Source: Deltaproteobacteria bacterium (GTDB lineage Bacteria; JADJOY01). From it: a stretch of 35,058 nt of DNA. This document shows, piece after piece, positions 26,993 to 34,324 of the stretch (its first letter is position 1; each line of letters begins with the position of its first letter). The notes under the pieces were generated by a model, which worked only from the letters and a program-made list of their open reading frames with translations, did not search any database and was not told where the DNA came from. The DNA is taken from positions 1 to 35,058 of the forward strand of contig JADJOY010000048.1 in assembly GCA_016713535.1 (NCBI GenBank), read 5' to 3'. The translations under genes and the position numbers were made by a program.

Positions 26993-27021
26993 GGCCCCGC
27001 CAATACGGTGATGGCGGGGCC
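26993..27021. terminator. Hairpin between convergent genes
   Basis: A perfect 9-bp stem, GGCCCCGCC at 26993-27001 and GGCGGGGCC at 27013-27021, closes an 11-base loop in the 83-bp gap between the tandem CoA-transferase and the minus-strand methyltransferase. There is no T tract on either side, so it may be a weak bidirectional terminator or an mRNA end protector. Confidence 0.5.
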
Positions 27022-27041
27022 GGCGCGGCGTAGGGCGGGGT

Positions 27042-27758
27042 TCATCGCCGCCCGAGCCCCATCTCACCGGTGCACCGGCTCACGTACACCGCCCAGTCCA
27101 GCACCCCGCCGATCCGGGTCTTGCCGAGGGAATGCTCGGTGAGCGCCCGAGACTCCGCGAGCACCTCGAGGTGCTGCGGATTGACGTAGATCACCGCTGC
27201 CGCCCGCGGGTGCGCGGCGAGCGAGCGGCTCAGGCGGTCCAGCACGCGCCTCAACACCAGCCGGCCGAACGGATTGAACAGAAACACACACGTCTCGTCT
27301 GGGTCGAAGGCGCGCTCGGCGGCGTCGGCCACCTCCAACCGCCACTCGAGGGTGACACCCAGCCGACTCGCGACCGCCTCTGCGTTGAGCTCGGCCTGGC
27401 ACGCGAGCGGGCGCGCGAGCTCGACGCCCCGCACGTGCCGGAACCCGGCCTCGGCCGCCATCACCAGCGCCCGCCCCTTGCCGCAGCCTAGATCGACGAA
27501 TGCGCCCGCGCGCGCCGCCGCCGGCACCGCGGCCAGCGCGGCGCGGAAGAGCGCGGCCGGCACCGGCTGATATTCGCTGGTGTCCGGCCACGCGGACTCG
27601 ACCCGCTTCACGAGCCGCTCGACGGGGACGCGCCCCGTGGTGCGGACGCCGTGGACCCGGTCGAAGCTCTGCTCCTCGGCGAGGTGGCGCACCGTGTCCA
27701 CCACCCCACGTCGGAGCCACGACTCGATCACCAGCGAGAGCGCCGACGGGCTGCTCAC
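27042..27758 (-). CDS. SAM-dependent methyltransferase
   Basis: 238 residues, GTG start at 27758 overlapping the upstream stop as GTGA. Motif I is F-V-D-L-G-C-G-K-G-R-A-L, followed by an acidic strand end G-V-E-L; motif IV-like F-N-P-F-G comes later. This is the class I methyltransferase fold. The N-P-F-G motif suggests an N-methyltransferase-like site, but the substrate is not recognisable. It is the last gene of a three-gene minus-strand operon with the amidohydrolase and a CoA-transferase, all overlapping by 4-7 bases. Confidence 0.82.
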   Translation of the reverse strand: MSSPSALSLVIESWLRRGVVDTVRHLAEEQSFDRVHGVRTTGRVPVERLVKRVESAWPDTSEYQPVPAALFRAALAAVPAAARAGAFVDLGCGKGRALVMAAEAGFRHVRGVELARPLACQAELNAEAVASRLGVTLEWRLEVADAAERAFDPDETCVFLFNPFGRLVLRRVLDRLSRSLAAHPRAAAVIYVNPQHLEVLAESRALTEHSLGKTRIGGVLDWAVYVSRCTGEMGLGRR

Positions 27759-29173
27759 GAGCCCGCCTCACGGTCCCAGGTCACGAGCCCGCCCAGGATC
27801 GTGGCGCGGACGTCCTCGCTCGCGAGCCGCGCGCGAGCCAGCCGCCACGGCCGATCGAGGAGGCAGAGGTCGGCGAGCTCACCGGGCGCGATCCGGCGCG
27901 GCGTGCCGCCCGGCCTCGCGGCCGGCGTCGTGAAGAGCGCCAGCGCTCGCTCGGGCGTGAGGGCCTCGCCGGGTCCGATCACGTGGCCGGACTCGGTGCG
28001 GCGGTCCACCGCCGCCTGCATCGCGAGCCACGGATCGGGCTCGCCGAACGGCGCGTCGGTGCCGCCGCCGAGCGGCACCTGAAGCGCGTCCCAGCCGCGG
28101 CAGCGGTAGAGCCACGGCTGGTCACGCAGCTCCACATCGGTTCGATACGCGTCGCCGCGCTCGCGCACGAAGTGGGGCTGGGTGACGACCGTGAGGCCGA
28201 GCTCGGCGACCAGGGCCGCCACCTCGGGCGGCGCGACCGACGCGTGCTCGAGGCGGTCACCCGGAATCACGCCCGCCTCGCGGAAGACCTCCGCCGCAAA
28301 CACCACCTCCGTCCGTGTCACGGCATGGATCGCGACCGTGCGTCCCCGCGCGTGAGCGACTCGAGCGGCCGATACCGCAGCTTCGAAAAACAACTCCGCT
28401 TCGTCGAGTACCAGCTTCACCGAGCCCAGTGACACCCCGGGCAGCCGCGGTGTCGGCAACCGCTCCCATCCCATCACCACCAGCCGTTGCTTCAGCTCGC
28501 CGACGCGGACCGCGCGCTCCAGGATGCGCAGCTCCTTGAGCGCATTCCCGAGCGTTGCGTCCGTCAGGCCCGTCACCCCGAACCGCGCAGCGCGCACGCC
28601 AACCGCCTCGAGGCTCGGTGGTGCGCCACGAGGGCGACCGAGCGTCCGCACCCAGCCATCGAGACGATACAGCCGGCCCGTCGTGCGTCGCTCGACGTCC
28701 CGCTCCAGTGGTGGATGCCCGCGACTTGGATCGTCGACACCGAATCTCTCGATCCAGGCCGAGCTCACCACCCACAGCGCGCCGGTGCGTTGCTGGATCT
28801 GGACGGCGCGGCCGGGTAGCCAGCGATCGAGGACGTGACGATCGAGCTCGCCGGCCACCGACTCGTGGTAGCCGACACCGCGGATCACCGCTTCCGCCGG
28901 CTCGCGCTCGGCCGCTGCACGCAGCGCCGCCACGAGCTCGTCCTCGCTCCGCACGTGCGGCGGACCGCAGCGCACCGAGCGCTCGGCGGCGGCGAGGGCG
29001 AGCAGGTGGATGTGATGATCGTGGAGGCCGGGCAGGAGCGCGCCGCCGCACGCGTCGATGACCACCTCGCCCGGCGAGGGCGAGAGACCGCGCTCGACCG
29101 CGATGATGCGCTCGCCGTCGATCCGCACGTCGAGCGGTGCCTGCCCGTCGACCTCGGCGCGGCGGATCAGCAC
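27755..29173 (-). CDS. Amidohydrolase-3 family protein (YtcJ-like metal-dependent hydrolase)
   Basis: 472 residues. The start chosen is GTG 29173, which overlaps the preceding CoA-transferase stop by 7 bases and begins V-L-I-R-R-A-E-V-D-G. Family markers: L-L-P-G-L-H-D-H-H-I-H-L with the metal-binding H-x-H, then A-I-H-A-V-T, L-E-H-A-S-V, T-Q-P-H-F, and G-G-G-T-D-A-P-F with the catalytic Asp. The end L-A-D-L-C-L-L-D closes the small beta sandwich. It hydrolyses an amide or related bond in an unknown metabolite; N-formyl or N-acyl substrates are common in the family. A longer upstream start would lie inside the CoA-transferase gene and is rejected. Confidence 0.87.
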   Translation of the reverse strand: MLIRRAEVDGQAPLDVRIDGERIIAVERGLSPSPGEVVIDACGGALLPGLHDHHIHLLALAAAERSVRCGPPHVRSEDELVAALRAAAEREPAEAVIRGVGYHESVAGELDRHVLDRWLPGRAVQIQQRTGALWVVSSAWIERFGVDDPSRGHPPLERDVERRTTGRLYRLDGWVRTLGRPRGAPPSLEAVGVRAARFGVTGLTDATLGNALKELRILERAVRVGELKQRLVVMGWERLPTPRLPGVSLGSVKLVLDEAELFFEAAVSAARVAHARGRTVAIHAVTRTEVVFAAEVFREAGVIPGDRLEHASVAPPEVAALVAELGLTVVTQPHFVRERGDAYRTDVELRDQPWLYRCRGWDALQVPLGGGTDAPFGEPDPWLAMQAAVDRRTESGHVIGPGEALTPERALALFTTPAARPGGTPRRIAPGELADLCLLDRPWRLARARLASEDVRATILGGLVTWDREAGS

Positions 29174-30528
29174 CGGATGCCCAGCGAAGCGAGCACCTGC
29201 GTGGTGTCGGCGCCGAGGTCGGCGGCGCTGCCGCGCGGCGTCCGCGCTCGCGGTTCCGCCACCGGCATCCGTTCGCCGTCCGCCTCCACGTCGAACCCTC
29301 CGCCGCGACGAGCCGCCACCGCCGCGCCGCCTGGCATCGGCGCCGCGTCGAGCACGGTTCGCACGACGTCGCACAGGCTCACGTCGAGGAGCACGCTCTC
29401 ACCCCCACGCCATGCGCGCAACCCAGCGACGGCGGCCTCGATCCCCGCGAGGGGATCCGCGATCGCGTCACCGCAGAAGAGCGGCGTCGCCGAGCCCGCC
29501 GCGTACCCGGTCGCACGCACCAGCCCCGCGGCGGCGCTCGCGTCGTCGCCGAACGCGACCCACTCGGCCTCGGGCTCGCCGCGCCCGTAACCGGTGAGGC
29601 TGAGCCACACCTTCCCCGGTGCCCGCGCGACGATCCTCTCCGCGTCGATCCCGAGCTGGCGCAGCGCGCGCGGGCGCGAGCTCTCGATCACGAGGTCGGC
29701 ACGCTCGACGAGGCGGACCAGCACCGCCCGATCCGCGTCGTCGGTGAAGTCGAGCGCGACGCTCTCCTTCCCGGCGTTGAGCAGGTCGAGGAAGGCGCGC
29801 GGCCCCCGGCGGGCGCCGTCCGGTCGCCGCGTGCTCTCGACCTTCACGACGCGCGCTCCCGCGCCCGCCAGCAAGTGGCCCGAGAGCGGGCCCGCCCACA
29901 GCGACGACAGGTCGACCACGAGCGGCGCCGCGCCGTCGGCCGTGGGGCAGCGCCACGGGCCACGGGCGCGCACCCGTACCGGCGGGGGTGGCGCGGCGGC
30001 CGGACCGGCGACCGGCGCCACGGCGAGACCGAGGAGCCGCGCGCGCGCGATCGTCGCGCCCGCGTCGGCGAGCCCGACCCGCTCGGTGAGCGCGGCCCAG
30101 GCCCCCTCGCGATCGCGGCCCGCGAGCTCGGCCAGACCGTCGTCCTCGAGCCAGGCGGGCACGAGCCGCCAGTCGTCGTCGCGCGGCAGGTTCGCGGCGA
30201 TGAAGCCGCCGTCGGCGGCGCGGAGCAGCCGGCACGTGCCGCTCGGCGAGACGGCACCGCGGCGCGCGTAGCCGAAGATCGCCGCGCGCTCGCCGAGCAG
30301 CGCGCCGCCGTCGACCTCGCCGAACACCCAGCGCGCGCCCGCCAGCGCGCGCAGCTCGTCGAGGCGCTCACGCGCCCACGTCGCCAGCGCCGCCGGAGCG
30401 AGAACGGGCGGCCCGTCGGGCCGCCCGCTCACCGCCATCGCACCCGACGCCGCCCACTCGAGGGCGGGATGGGTCGCGGCGGCGCTCGTCACCGCGTCGT
30501 TCGCGCCAGGCCGTCTGGCCCGCATCAC
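29167..30528 (-). CDS. Family III CoA-transferase with an atypical N-terminal half
   Basis: 453 residues, start GTG 30528 or ATG 30525. The C-terminal part from about residue 205 is a recognisable CaiB/BaiF core: V-D-L-S-S-L-W-A-G-P-L, V-V-K-V-E-S, N-A-G-K-E-S-V-A-L-D, and the nucleophilic Asp in A-D-P-L-A-G. The first 200 residues look like a degenerate C-terminal section of another CoA-transferase (L-L-R-A-A-D-G-G-F-I-A-A-N-L-P and W-A-x-L-T-E-R-V). The order is therefore reversed or truncated compared with the tandem genes in this window. Start region and 5' flank lie in a 180-bp palindrome. It is translationally coupled to the amidohydrolase. Confidence 0.82.
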   Translation of the reverse strand: MMRARRPGANDAVTSAAATHPALEWAASGAMAVSGRPDGPPVLAPAALATWARERLDELRALAGARWVFGEVDGGALLGERAAIFGYARRGAVSPSGTCRLLRAADGGFIAANLPRDDDWRLVPAWLEDDGLAELAGRDREGAWAALTERVGLADAGATIARARLLGLAVAPVAGPAAAPPPPVRVRARGPWRCPTADGAAPLVVDLSSLWAGPLSGHLLAGAGARVVKVESTRRPDGARRGPRAFLDLLNAGKESVALDFTDDADRAVLVRLVERADLVIESSRPRALRQLGIDAERIVARAPGKVWLSLTGYGRGEPEAEWVAFGDDASAAAGLVRATGYAAGSATPLFCGDAIADPLAGIEAAVAGLRAWRGGESVLLDVSLCDVVRTVLDAAPMPGGAAVAARRGGGFDVEADGERMPVAEPRARTPRGSAADLGADTTQVLASLGIRC

Positions 30529-30697
30529 TCACGAAGCCTTCTACTGCGGCCGCCGATCGTCGGCATCTTGGGGCGGACTCGGCGTCGTCGGCGCTCGGCG
30601 TACCTTCGAGTACGCCTGCGCGCCTCGAGCCTGCGTCCGCCCCAATCTGCTCGACGCTTGGCGACCTCGCTACGAAGTGTTCGTGAATGACGCGGGC
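30518..30697. repeat. 180-bp imperfect palindrome filling the SDR/CoA-transferase gap
   Basis: The outer arms begin GCCCGC at 30518-30523 and end GCGGGC at 30692-30697; the first 26 bases match the reverse complement of the last 26 at about 20 positions. An 11-bp perfect pair, TTGGGGCGGAC and GTCCGCCCCAA, lies further in, and GCGTAC-CTTCGA-GTACGC is at the centre. The element starts inside the CoA-transferase start region and ends on the first base of the SDR stop codon. It resembles an ERIC-like or MITE-like element. In mRNA it would form one long stem. Confidence 0.8.
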
Positions 30698-31530
30698 TAG
30701 AGCCCGGTCGTCCCCATGTCGACGGAGTTGCCGGAAGCCTCCCAGTTACCCCGGTAGACGTGCGGGCCCGCCGCGGTGAGGCCGCCATCGACCACCAGGA
30801 TGGCACCGGTCACGAACCGCGACTCGTCGCTGGCGAGGTAGAGCGCGGCGCTGGCGATGTCCTCGCCCAGCCCGGCCTCGGGCCACGGCTGCGACTGCGC
30901 CATCATCGGCTCGAGCGCCTCCTTGTTGCCGCGGTGGACCAGCGGCGTGAGGATGGCGCCCGGGCAGATCGCGTTGACGCGGATCTTCTTGCGCGCGAGC
31001 TCCACCGCGACCGAGCGCGTCAGGTTGACCACCGCCGCCTTCGCCGAGGTGTAGGCGTGCGGCCCGCAGCCGCCGCTCAGGCCGGCGATCGAGGCGGTGT
31101 TGATGATCGAGCCGCCCTGCCCCTGGGCGCGCAACACGCGCGCGCCGTGCTTGAGGCCGAGGAACACGCCGCGCACCAGCACCGCGAACGTCAGGTCCCA
31201 GTCCTCGACGCGCATCTCGTGGATCTTGCCGAGCGCGCCGGGAAGGCCCGCGTTGTTGAAGACGATGTCGAGGCGGCCGAACTCGGTCATCGCGAGGTCG
31301 AGCATCGCCGAGACCTGCGCCTCCTCGGCGACGTTGGTCTTGACGAAGCGCACGTTGGCGCCGAGCCCCTCGCTCGCCGCGATGTCGATCGCCTCGGCGG
31401 CGGTCTTGTCGTTGAGGTCGCCGATCACCACCTTTGCGCCCTCGCGCAGGAACCGGAGCACCGACTCGCGGCCGATACCGCTACCGCCGCCGGTGACGAC
31501 CGCCACTTTCCCTTCCAGACGCTGGCTCAC
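30697..31530 (-). CDS. Short-chain dehydrogenase/reductase (NAD-type)
   Basis: 277 residues from GTG 31530, chosen because AAGGAGG lies 5 bases upstream and the protein then begins V-S-Q-R-L-E-G-K-V-A-V-V-T. An ATG at 31572 is further out, within an operator-like palindrome, and is less likely. Motifs: T-G-G-G-S-G-I-G at residues 13-20, N-N-A-G at 92-95, Ser147, and Tyr160-x-x-x-Lys164. Asp38 at the end of the second strand points to NAD(H). The family includes alcohol, hydroxysteroid and cyclic alcohol dehydrogenases. Oxidation of a secondary alcohol to a ketone would suit the ketone carboxylase cluster, but this is only context at a distance. Confidence 0.92.
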   Translation of the reverse strand: MSQRLEGKVAVVTGGGSGIGRESVLRFLREGAKVVIGDLNDKTAAEAIDIAASEGLGANVRFVKTNVAEEAQVSAMLDLAMTEFGRLDIVFNNAGLPGALGKIHEMRVEDWDLTFAVLVRGVFLGLKHGARVLRAQGQGGSIINTASIAGLSGGCGPHAYTSAKAAVVNLTRSVAVELARKKIRVNAICPGAILTPLVHRGNKEALEPMMAQSQPWPEAGLGEDIASAALYLASDESRFVTGAILVVDGGLTAAGPHVYRGNWEASGNSVDMGTTGL

Positions 31531-31562
31531 GAGGGCCTCCTTGGCAGGCACGGAATGCACGA

Positions 31563-31580
31563 AGTGAAACATGTTTCACT
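31563..31580. promoter_or_regulatory. Perfect 18-bp palindrome, likely repressor operator upstream of the SDR
   Basis: AGTGAAACATGTTTCACT is self-complementary over all 18 bases and unusually AT-rich for this DNA. It lies 33 bases upstream of the SDR start. Palindromes with TGAAACA/TGTTTCA half sites are typical targets of TetR-family repressors of lipid and ketone catabolism. No such regulator gene is present in the window. Confidence 0.7.
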
Positions 31581-31621
31581 CCATGCCGCCAAGCGCCCGC
31601 GGCGCTCGCTCGGGCACCCCC

Positions 31622-31681
31622 GCGGGGGGACGGAGCCCCCCGCGCTACGAAAACCATCGTAGCGACGGGGGTTCCATCCCC
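31622..31681. repeat. Palindrome family 2, rearranged copy
   Basis: GCGGGGGGACGGAGCCCCCC followed by GCGCTACG (31622-31649) resembles the right arm of the repeat at 11829-11889. After 8 bases an inverted relative (31658-31681) begins CGTAGCGACGGGGG. The inner CGCTACGA-AAACCA-TCGTAGCG (31643-31664) is a perfect 8-bp hairpin. Compared with the first copy the arms face the other way. It lies between the SDR and the GNAT-like gene. Confidence 0.65.
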
Positions 31682-31711
31682 GATCGCCGGCGCACGCGGC
31701 TTTCCGCCGCG

Positions 31712-32840
31712 TCACAGAACGGCGATCTCGAGGAACGGCGGGCGCGCGTCGAGGGCGTCGGCCGTGGTGGCGCCGTCCTCCCAGTGGACCGCGTAGAGGC
31801 GGGCGTCGTAGGGCGTGAAGCGAAACGAGTCCTCGACCACCCGGTAGAGCGGGTCGCGCTCGTGGCGCCCGGCCATGAAGAAGCCGTAGCCCTGGCCGAG
31901 GGCGCGGTCGAAGGTCTCGCTCAGCAGGAGCCGGTAGACGGCTGCGGCGTCGCTCTCGCGCTCGTCCACCGCCGAGAGCGCCGCGTAGAAGTAGCGAAAC
32001 GGCCGCCCCGCCTCGGGCAGCGGCGCGAAGCCGAAGAGACGTCCAGCCGCCGCGTAGAGCGGCCGCACCAGCCGCATCTTGCCGTGATACCCGACCACCA
32101 CGGTCTGCTTGATGCCGGACTGATCCCAGCGGCCGAGGCAGCCGACCAACCGCCCGGCGCGCGTCGCGAGCAAGAAATCGCTCACGGCGAGGCCCGCCAG
32201 CCGAGGCGAGCCGGCGGCGAAGTCGTCCGCGGTCCCACACCGGCGCGAGCTGCCGGGCGGCGCCGTGGCGCGCGAGCAGCGCGAGGATCGCCGGGAGCTG
32301 GTCGGCGCGGGCGGGCTCCACGGTCACGCCGGGGACGCGAAGCCGGCGTGGCCGGCCGAGCAGGTGGATCGAGAACGTCCGCAGCCGGCCGAGGTCGCGG
32401 TAGACCGGCAGCCCGGCCCGGCCGCTGGTGAGGATCTCGCGGGCCGCGGCGTTGTCCTCGATGATCGTCGACACGTAGAGCGGCACGCGGTCGGCGTCGT
32501 GGAGCTCGCGCAGCTTCCGGTAGCCGCGCGCCAGCCACAGCGACTGGCGGACCGCGGGATCGACGCGCAGCCCGCTGATGTAGCCGAGCCGCGCGGCTCG
32601 CCGTTCAGGTACATCGCGCGTCGAGCGCGTGGCCACGCCGCGGATCCGCGCGTCGTCCGCGCCGTCGCGGCCGACGATCACCTGCTGCCGCTCGCCCTCC
32701 ACGGCGATGGCGCGGAAGAAGCTCGGCTCGCGGTGGAACGCCACCGAGATCTCGCCCGGCATGGCGTTCTCGCGCACCAGCCTGCGCAGCTCGGCGTCGT
32801 CGGCTTCCGTCGCCAGATCGATCCGGATCGAGGCCGCCAT
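31712..32840 (-). CDS. GNAT-like acetyltransferase family protein, several indels
   Basis: About 377 residues, ATG 32840. The N-terminal half looks like a GNAT domain: I-R-L/D-type start, then A-R-L-G-Y-I-S-G-L-R-V-D-P-A-V-R, L-A-R-G-Y-R-K-L, and I-I-E-D-N-A-A-A-R. The stretch that should read T-R-D-V-Y-L-N-G-E-P-A-R-L-G-Y is broken by two indels: Y-L-N-G-E-P is in another frame (32595-32611) and the frame returns at once. A third indel at about 32227-32232 moves the remaining C-terminal part (D-D-F-A-A-G-S-P-R-L-A-G-L-A-V-S-D-F) to a third frame, ending at 31712. Acyl acceptor unknown. It is divergent from the radical SAM gene. Confidence 0.7.
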
Positions 32841-32850
32841 CGCGCCGCGA

Positions 32851-32856
32851 ACTATA
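32851..32856 (-). promoter_or_regulatory. Possible -10 box of a leaderless GNAT-like gene
   Basis: TATAGT on the minus strand matches 5 of 6 consensus bases and ends 10 bases before the ATG at 32840. A transcript starting the usual 6-9 bases downstream would have almost no leader. No good -35 box is seen. Confidence 0.35.
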
Positions 32857-32914
32857 GCGGGCCGCCGCCTCCCCCGAGCGCGCGATCGGCGCCCGCGCGC
32901 GCATTTGACCGACC

Positions 32915-32923
32915 TGCTACGAT
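32915..32923 (+). promoter_or_regulatory. Possible extended -10 promoter for the radical SAM gene
   Basis: TGCTACGAT fits an extended -10 element (TGn plus TACGAT, 4 of 6). It lies about 42 bases before the start codon at 32966. A TTGACC is nearby but too close to serve as its -35 box. Confidence 0.3.
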
Positions 32924-32965
32924 CTCCGGGTTCGATCGCGGCCGCGGTCGATCGGGAACCCAGAC

Positions 32966-34324
32966 ATGCGACTCACGCTCATTCATCCCTGCATCGGCCG
33001 CGTCCCGGGCCAGCGCTACATCCGCGGTTGGCAGATGGAGCCGCTGCCCGCGGCCCTGATCGCCGGCCTCACGCCCAAGGAGGTCGAGGTCCGCTTCTAC
33101 GACGACCGCATGGAGCCGATCCCGTTCGACGAGCCCACCGACCTCGTCGCCATGAGCGTCGAGACCTACACCGCCAAGCGCGCCTACCAGATCGCGAGCG
33201 AGTACCGCAGCCGCGGCGTGCCGGTGGTGATGGGCGGCTTCCACGCCGCGCTCCAGACCGACGAGGTCGCGCGCTATGCCGAGTCGGTGGTGGTGGGCGA
33301 GGCCGAGGGGCTGTGGCCCGAGGTCCTCGACGACTACCGCCACGGCACTCCCAAGAAGATCTACCGCCTCGCCGACCGCCCCGCGCTCAAGGGCGCCACT
33401 CCCGATCGCCGCATCTTCCGGGGCAAGGACTACCTGCCGGTGAGCCTCGTCGAGGCCGGACGCGGCTGCCATTTCGTGTGCGAGTTCTGCGCGGTGACCA
33501 CGTACTTCCAGCGCCGCCAGACCCGCCGCCCGATCGACGAGGTGGTGGCCGAGATCGCCGACCTGAAGGCGCAGGGCCGCAAGTTCTTCTTCTTCGTCGA
33601 CGACAACCAGACCTCCAACATCAAGGAGGTGAAGGAGTTCTTCCGCGCCCTGATCCCGCTCAAGATCCGCTGGGTCAGCCAGACGAGCATCAACGGCGCC
33701 CACGACCCCGAGTTCCTCGACCTGCTCAACAAGAGCGGCTGCCAGGGCGTCCTGATCGGCTTCGAGAGCCTCAACCGAAAAAACCTCGTGCAGATGGACA
33801 AGGACTTCAACACCATGGGCGGCGGCTACGAGAAGTCGCTCGCCAAGCTGCGCGAGGCCAAGATCCGCCTCTACCCGACCTTCATCTTCGGCTACGACGA
33901 GGACACCCCCGACACCTTCGCGGAGACCGTCGAGTTCGCGAAGCGCCACAACTTCTACATCACCGCCTTCAACCACCTCACACCCTTCCCCGGCACGCCG
34001 CTCTACGAGCGCCTCGAGAAGGAAGGCCGCCTGCTCTACGAGAAGTGGTGGATGGACGAGCGCTACGGCTACAACAAGGTGCCGTTCACGCCCCGCAAGG
34101 TGACCCCCGAAGAGGTGGAGCGGGGCTGCGTCGAGGCGCGCCGCAGCTTCTACACCTGGCCGAGCATCGTGAAGCGCAGCGTCGACCCGGTGAACCGCGA
34201 CAGTTGGTTCATGTTCCGCAACTTCTTCCTCATCAACGGCATCCACCGCGCCGAGGTGAGCTTGCGCAACCACTACCCGCTCGGCGACCGCACCTGGCCG
34301 GGCCAGCTCCTGGAAGCGAACTGA
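32966..34324 (+). CDS. B12-binding-type radical SAM protein
   Basis: 452 residues, intact, ATG 32966. The N-terminal 150 residues have the Rossmann-like cobalamin-binding layout (L-V-A-M-S-V-E-T-Y and V-V-M-G-G-F-H-A), but the cobalamin-ligating D-x-H-x-x-G is not visible. The radical SAM core follows with Cys168, Cys172 and Cys175 in G-R-G-C-H-F-V-C-E-F-C, then V-D-D-N, G-F-E-S-L and P-F-P-G-T-P-L-Y. The C-terminal 100 residues are rich in aromatic residues. The family includes methylases and ring-forming enzymes, for instance those of hopanoid, bacteriochlorophyll and antibiotic pathways. The product is unknown. The stop overlaps the next start by one base. Confidence 0.88.
   Translation: MRLTLIHPCIGRVPGQRYIRGWQMEPLPAALIAGLTPKEVEVRFYDDRMEPIPFDEPTDLVAMSVETYTAKRAYQIASEYRSRGVPVVMGGFHAALQTDEVARYAESVVVGEAEGLWPEVLDDYRHGTPKKIYRLADRPALKGATPDRRIFRGKDYLPVSLVEAGRGCHFVCEFCAVTTYFQRRQTRRPIDEVVAEIADLKAQGRKFFFFVDDNQTSNIKEVKEFFRALIPLKIRWVSQTSINGAHDPEFLDLLNKSGCQGVLIGFESLNRKNLVQMDKDFNTMGGGYEKSLAKLREAKIRLYPTFIFGYDEDTPDTFAETVEFAKRHNFYITAFNHLTPFPGTPLYERLEKEGRLLYEKWWMDERYGYNKVPFTPRKVTPEEVERGCVEARRSFYTWPSIVKRSVDPVNRDSWFMFRNFFLINGIHRAEVSLRNHYPLGDRTWPGQLLEAN

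Noticed and set aside
29174-29374. Longer N-terminus of the amidohydrolase-3 protein
   Set aside because: The extra 67 codons are an Arg/Gly-rich shadow of the overlapping CoA-transferase; GTG 29173 gives the normal family start.
31531-31572. Longer start of the SDR at ATG 31572
   Set aside because: This ATG lies within the operator-like palindrome and has no Shine-Dalgarno sequence, while GTG 31530 has AAGGAGG at 5 bases and fits the family N-terminus.
32905-32923. Standard sigma-70 promoter TTGACC/TACGAT
   Set aside because: The two boxes are only 7 bases apart; only an extended -10 reading remains possible.
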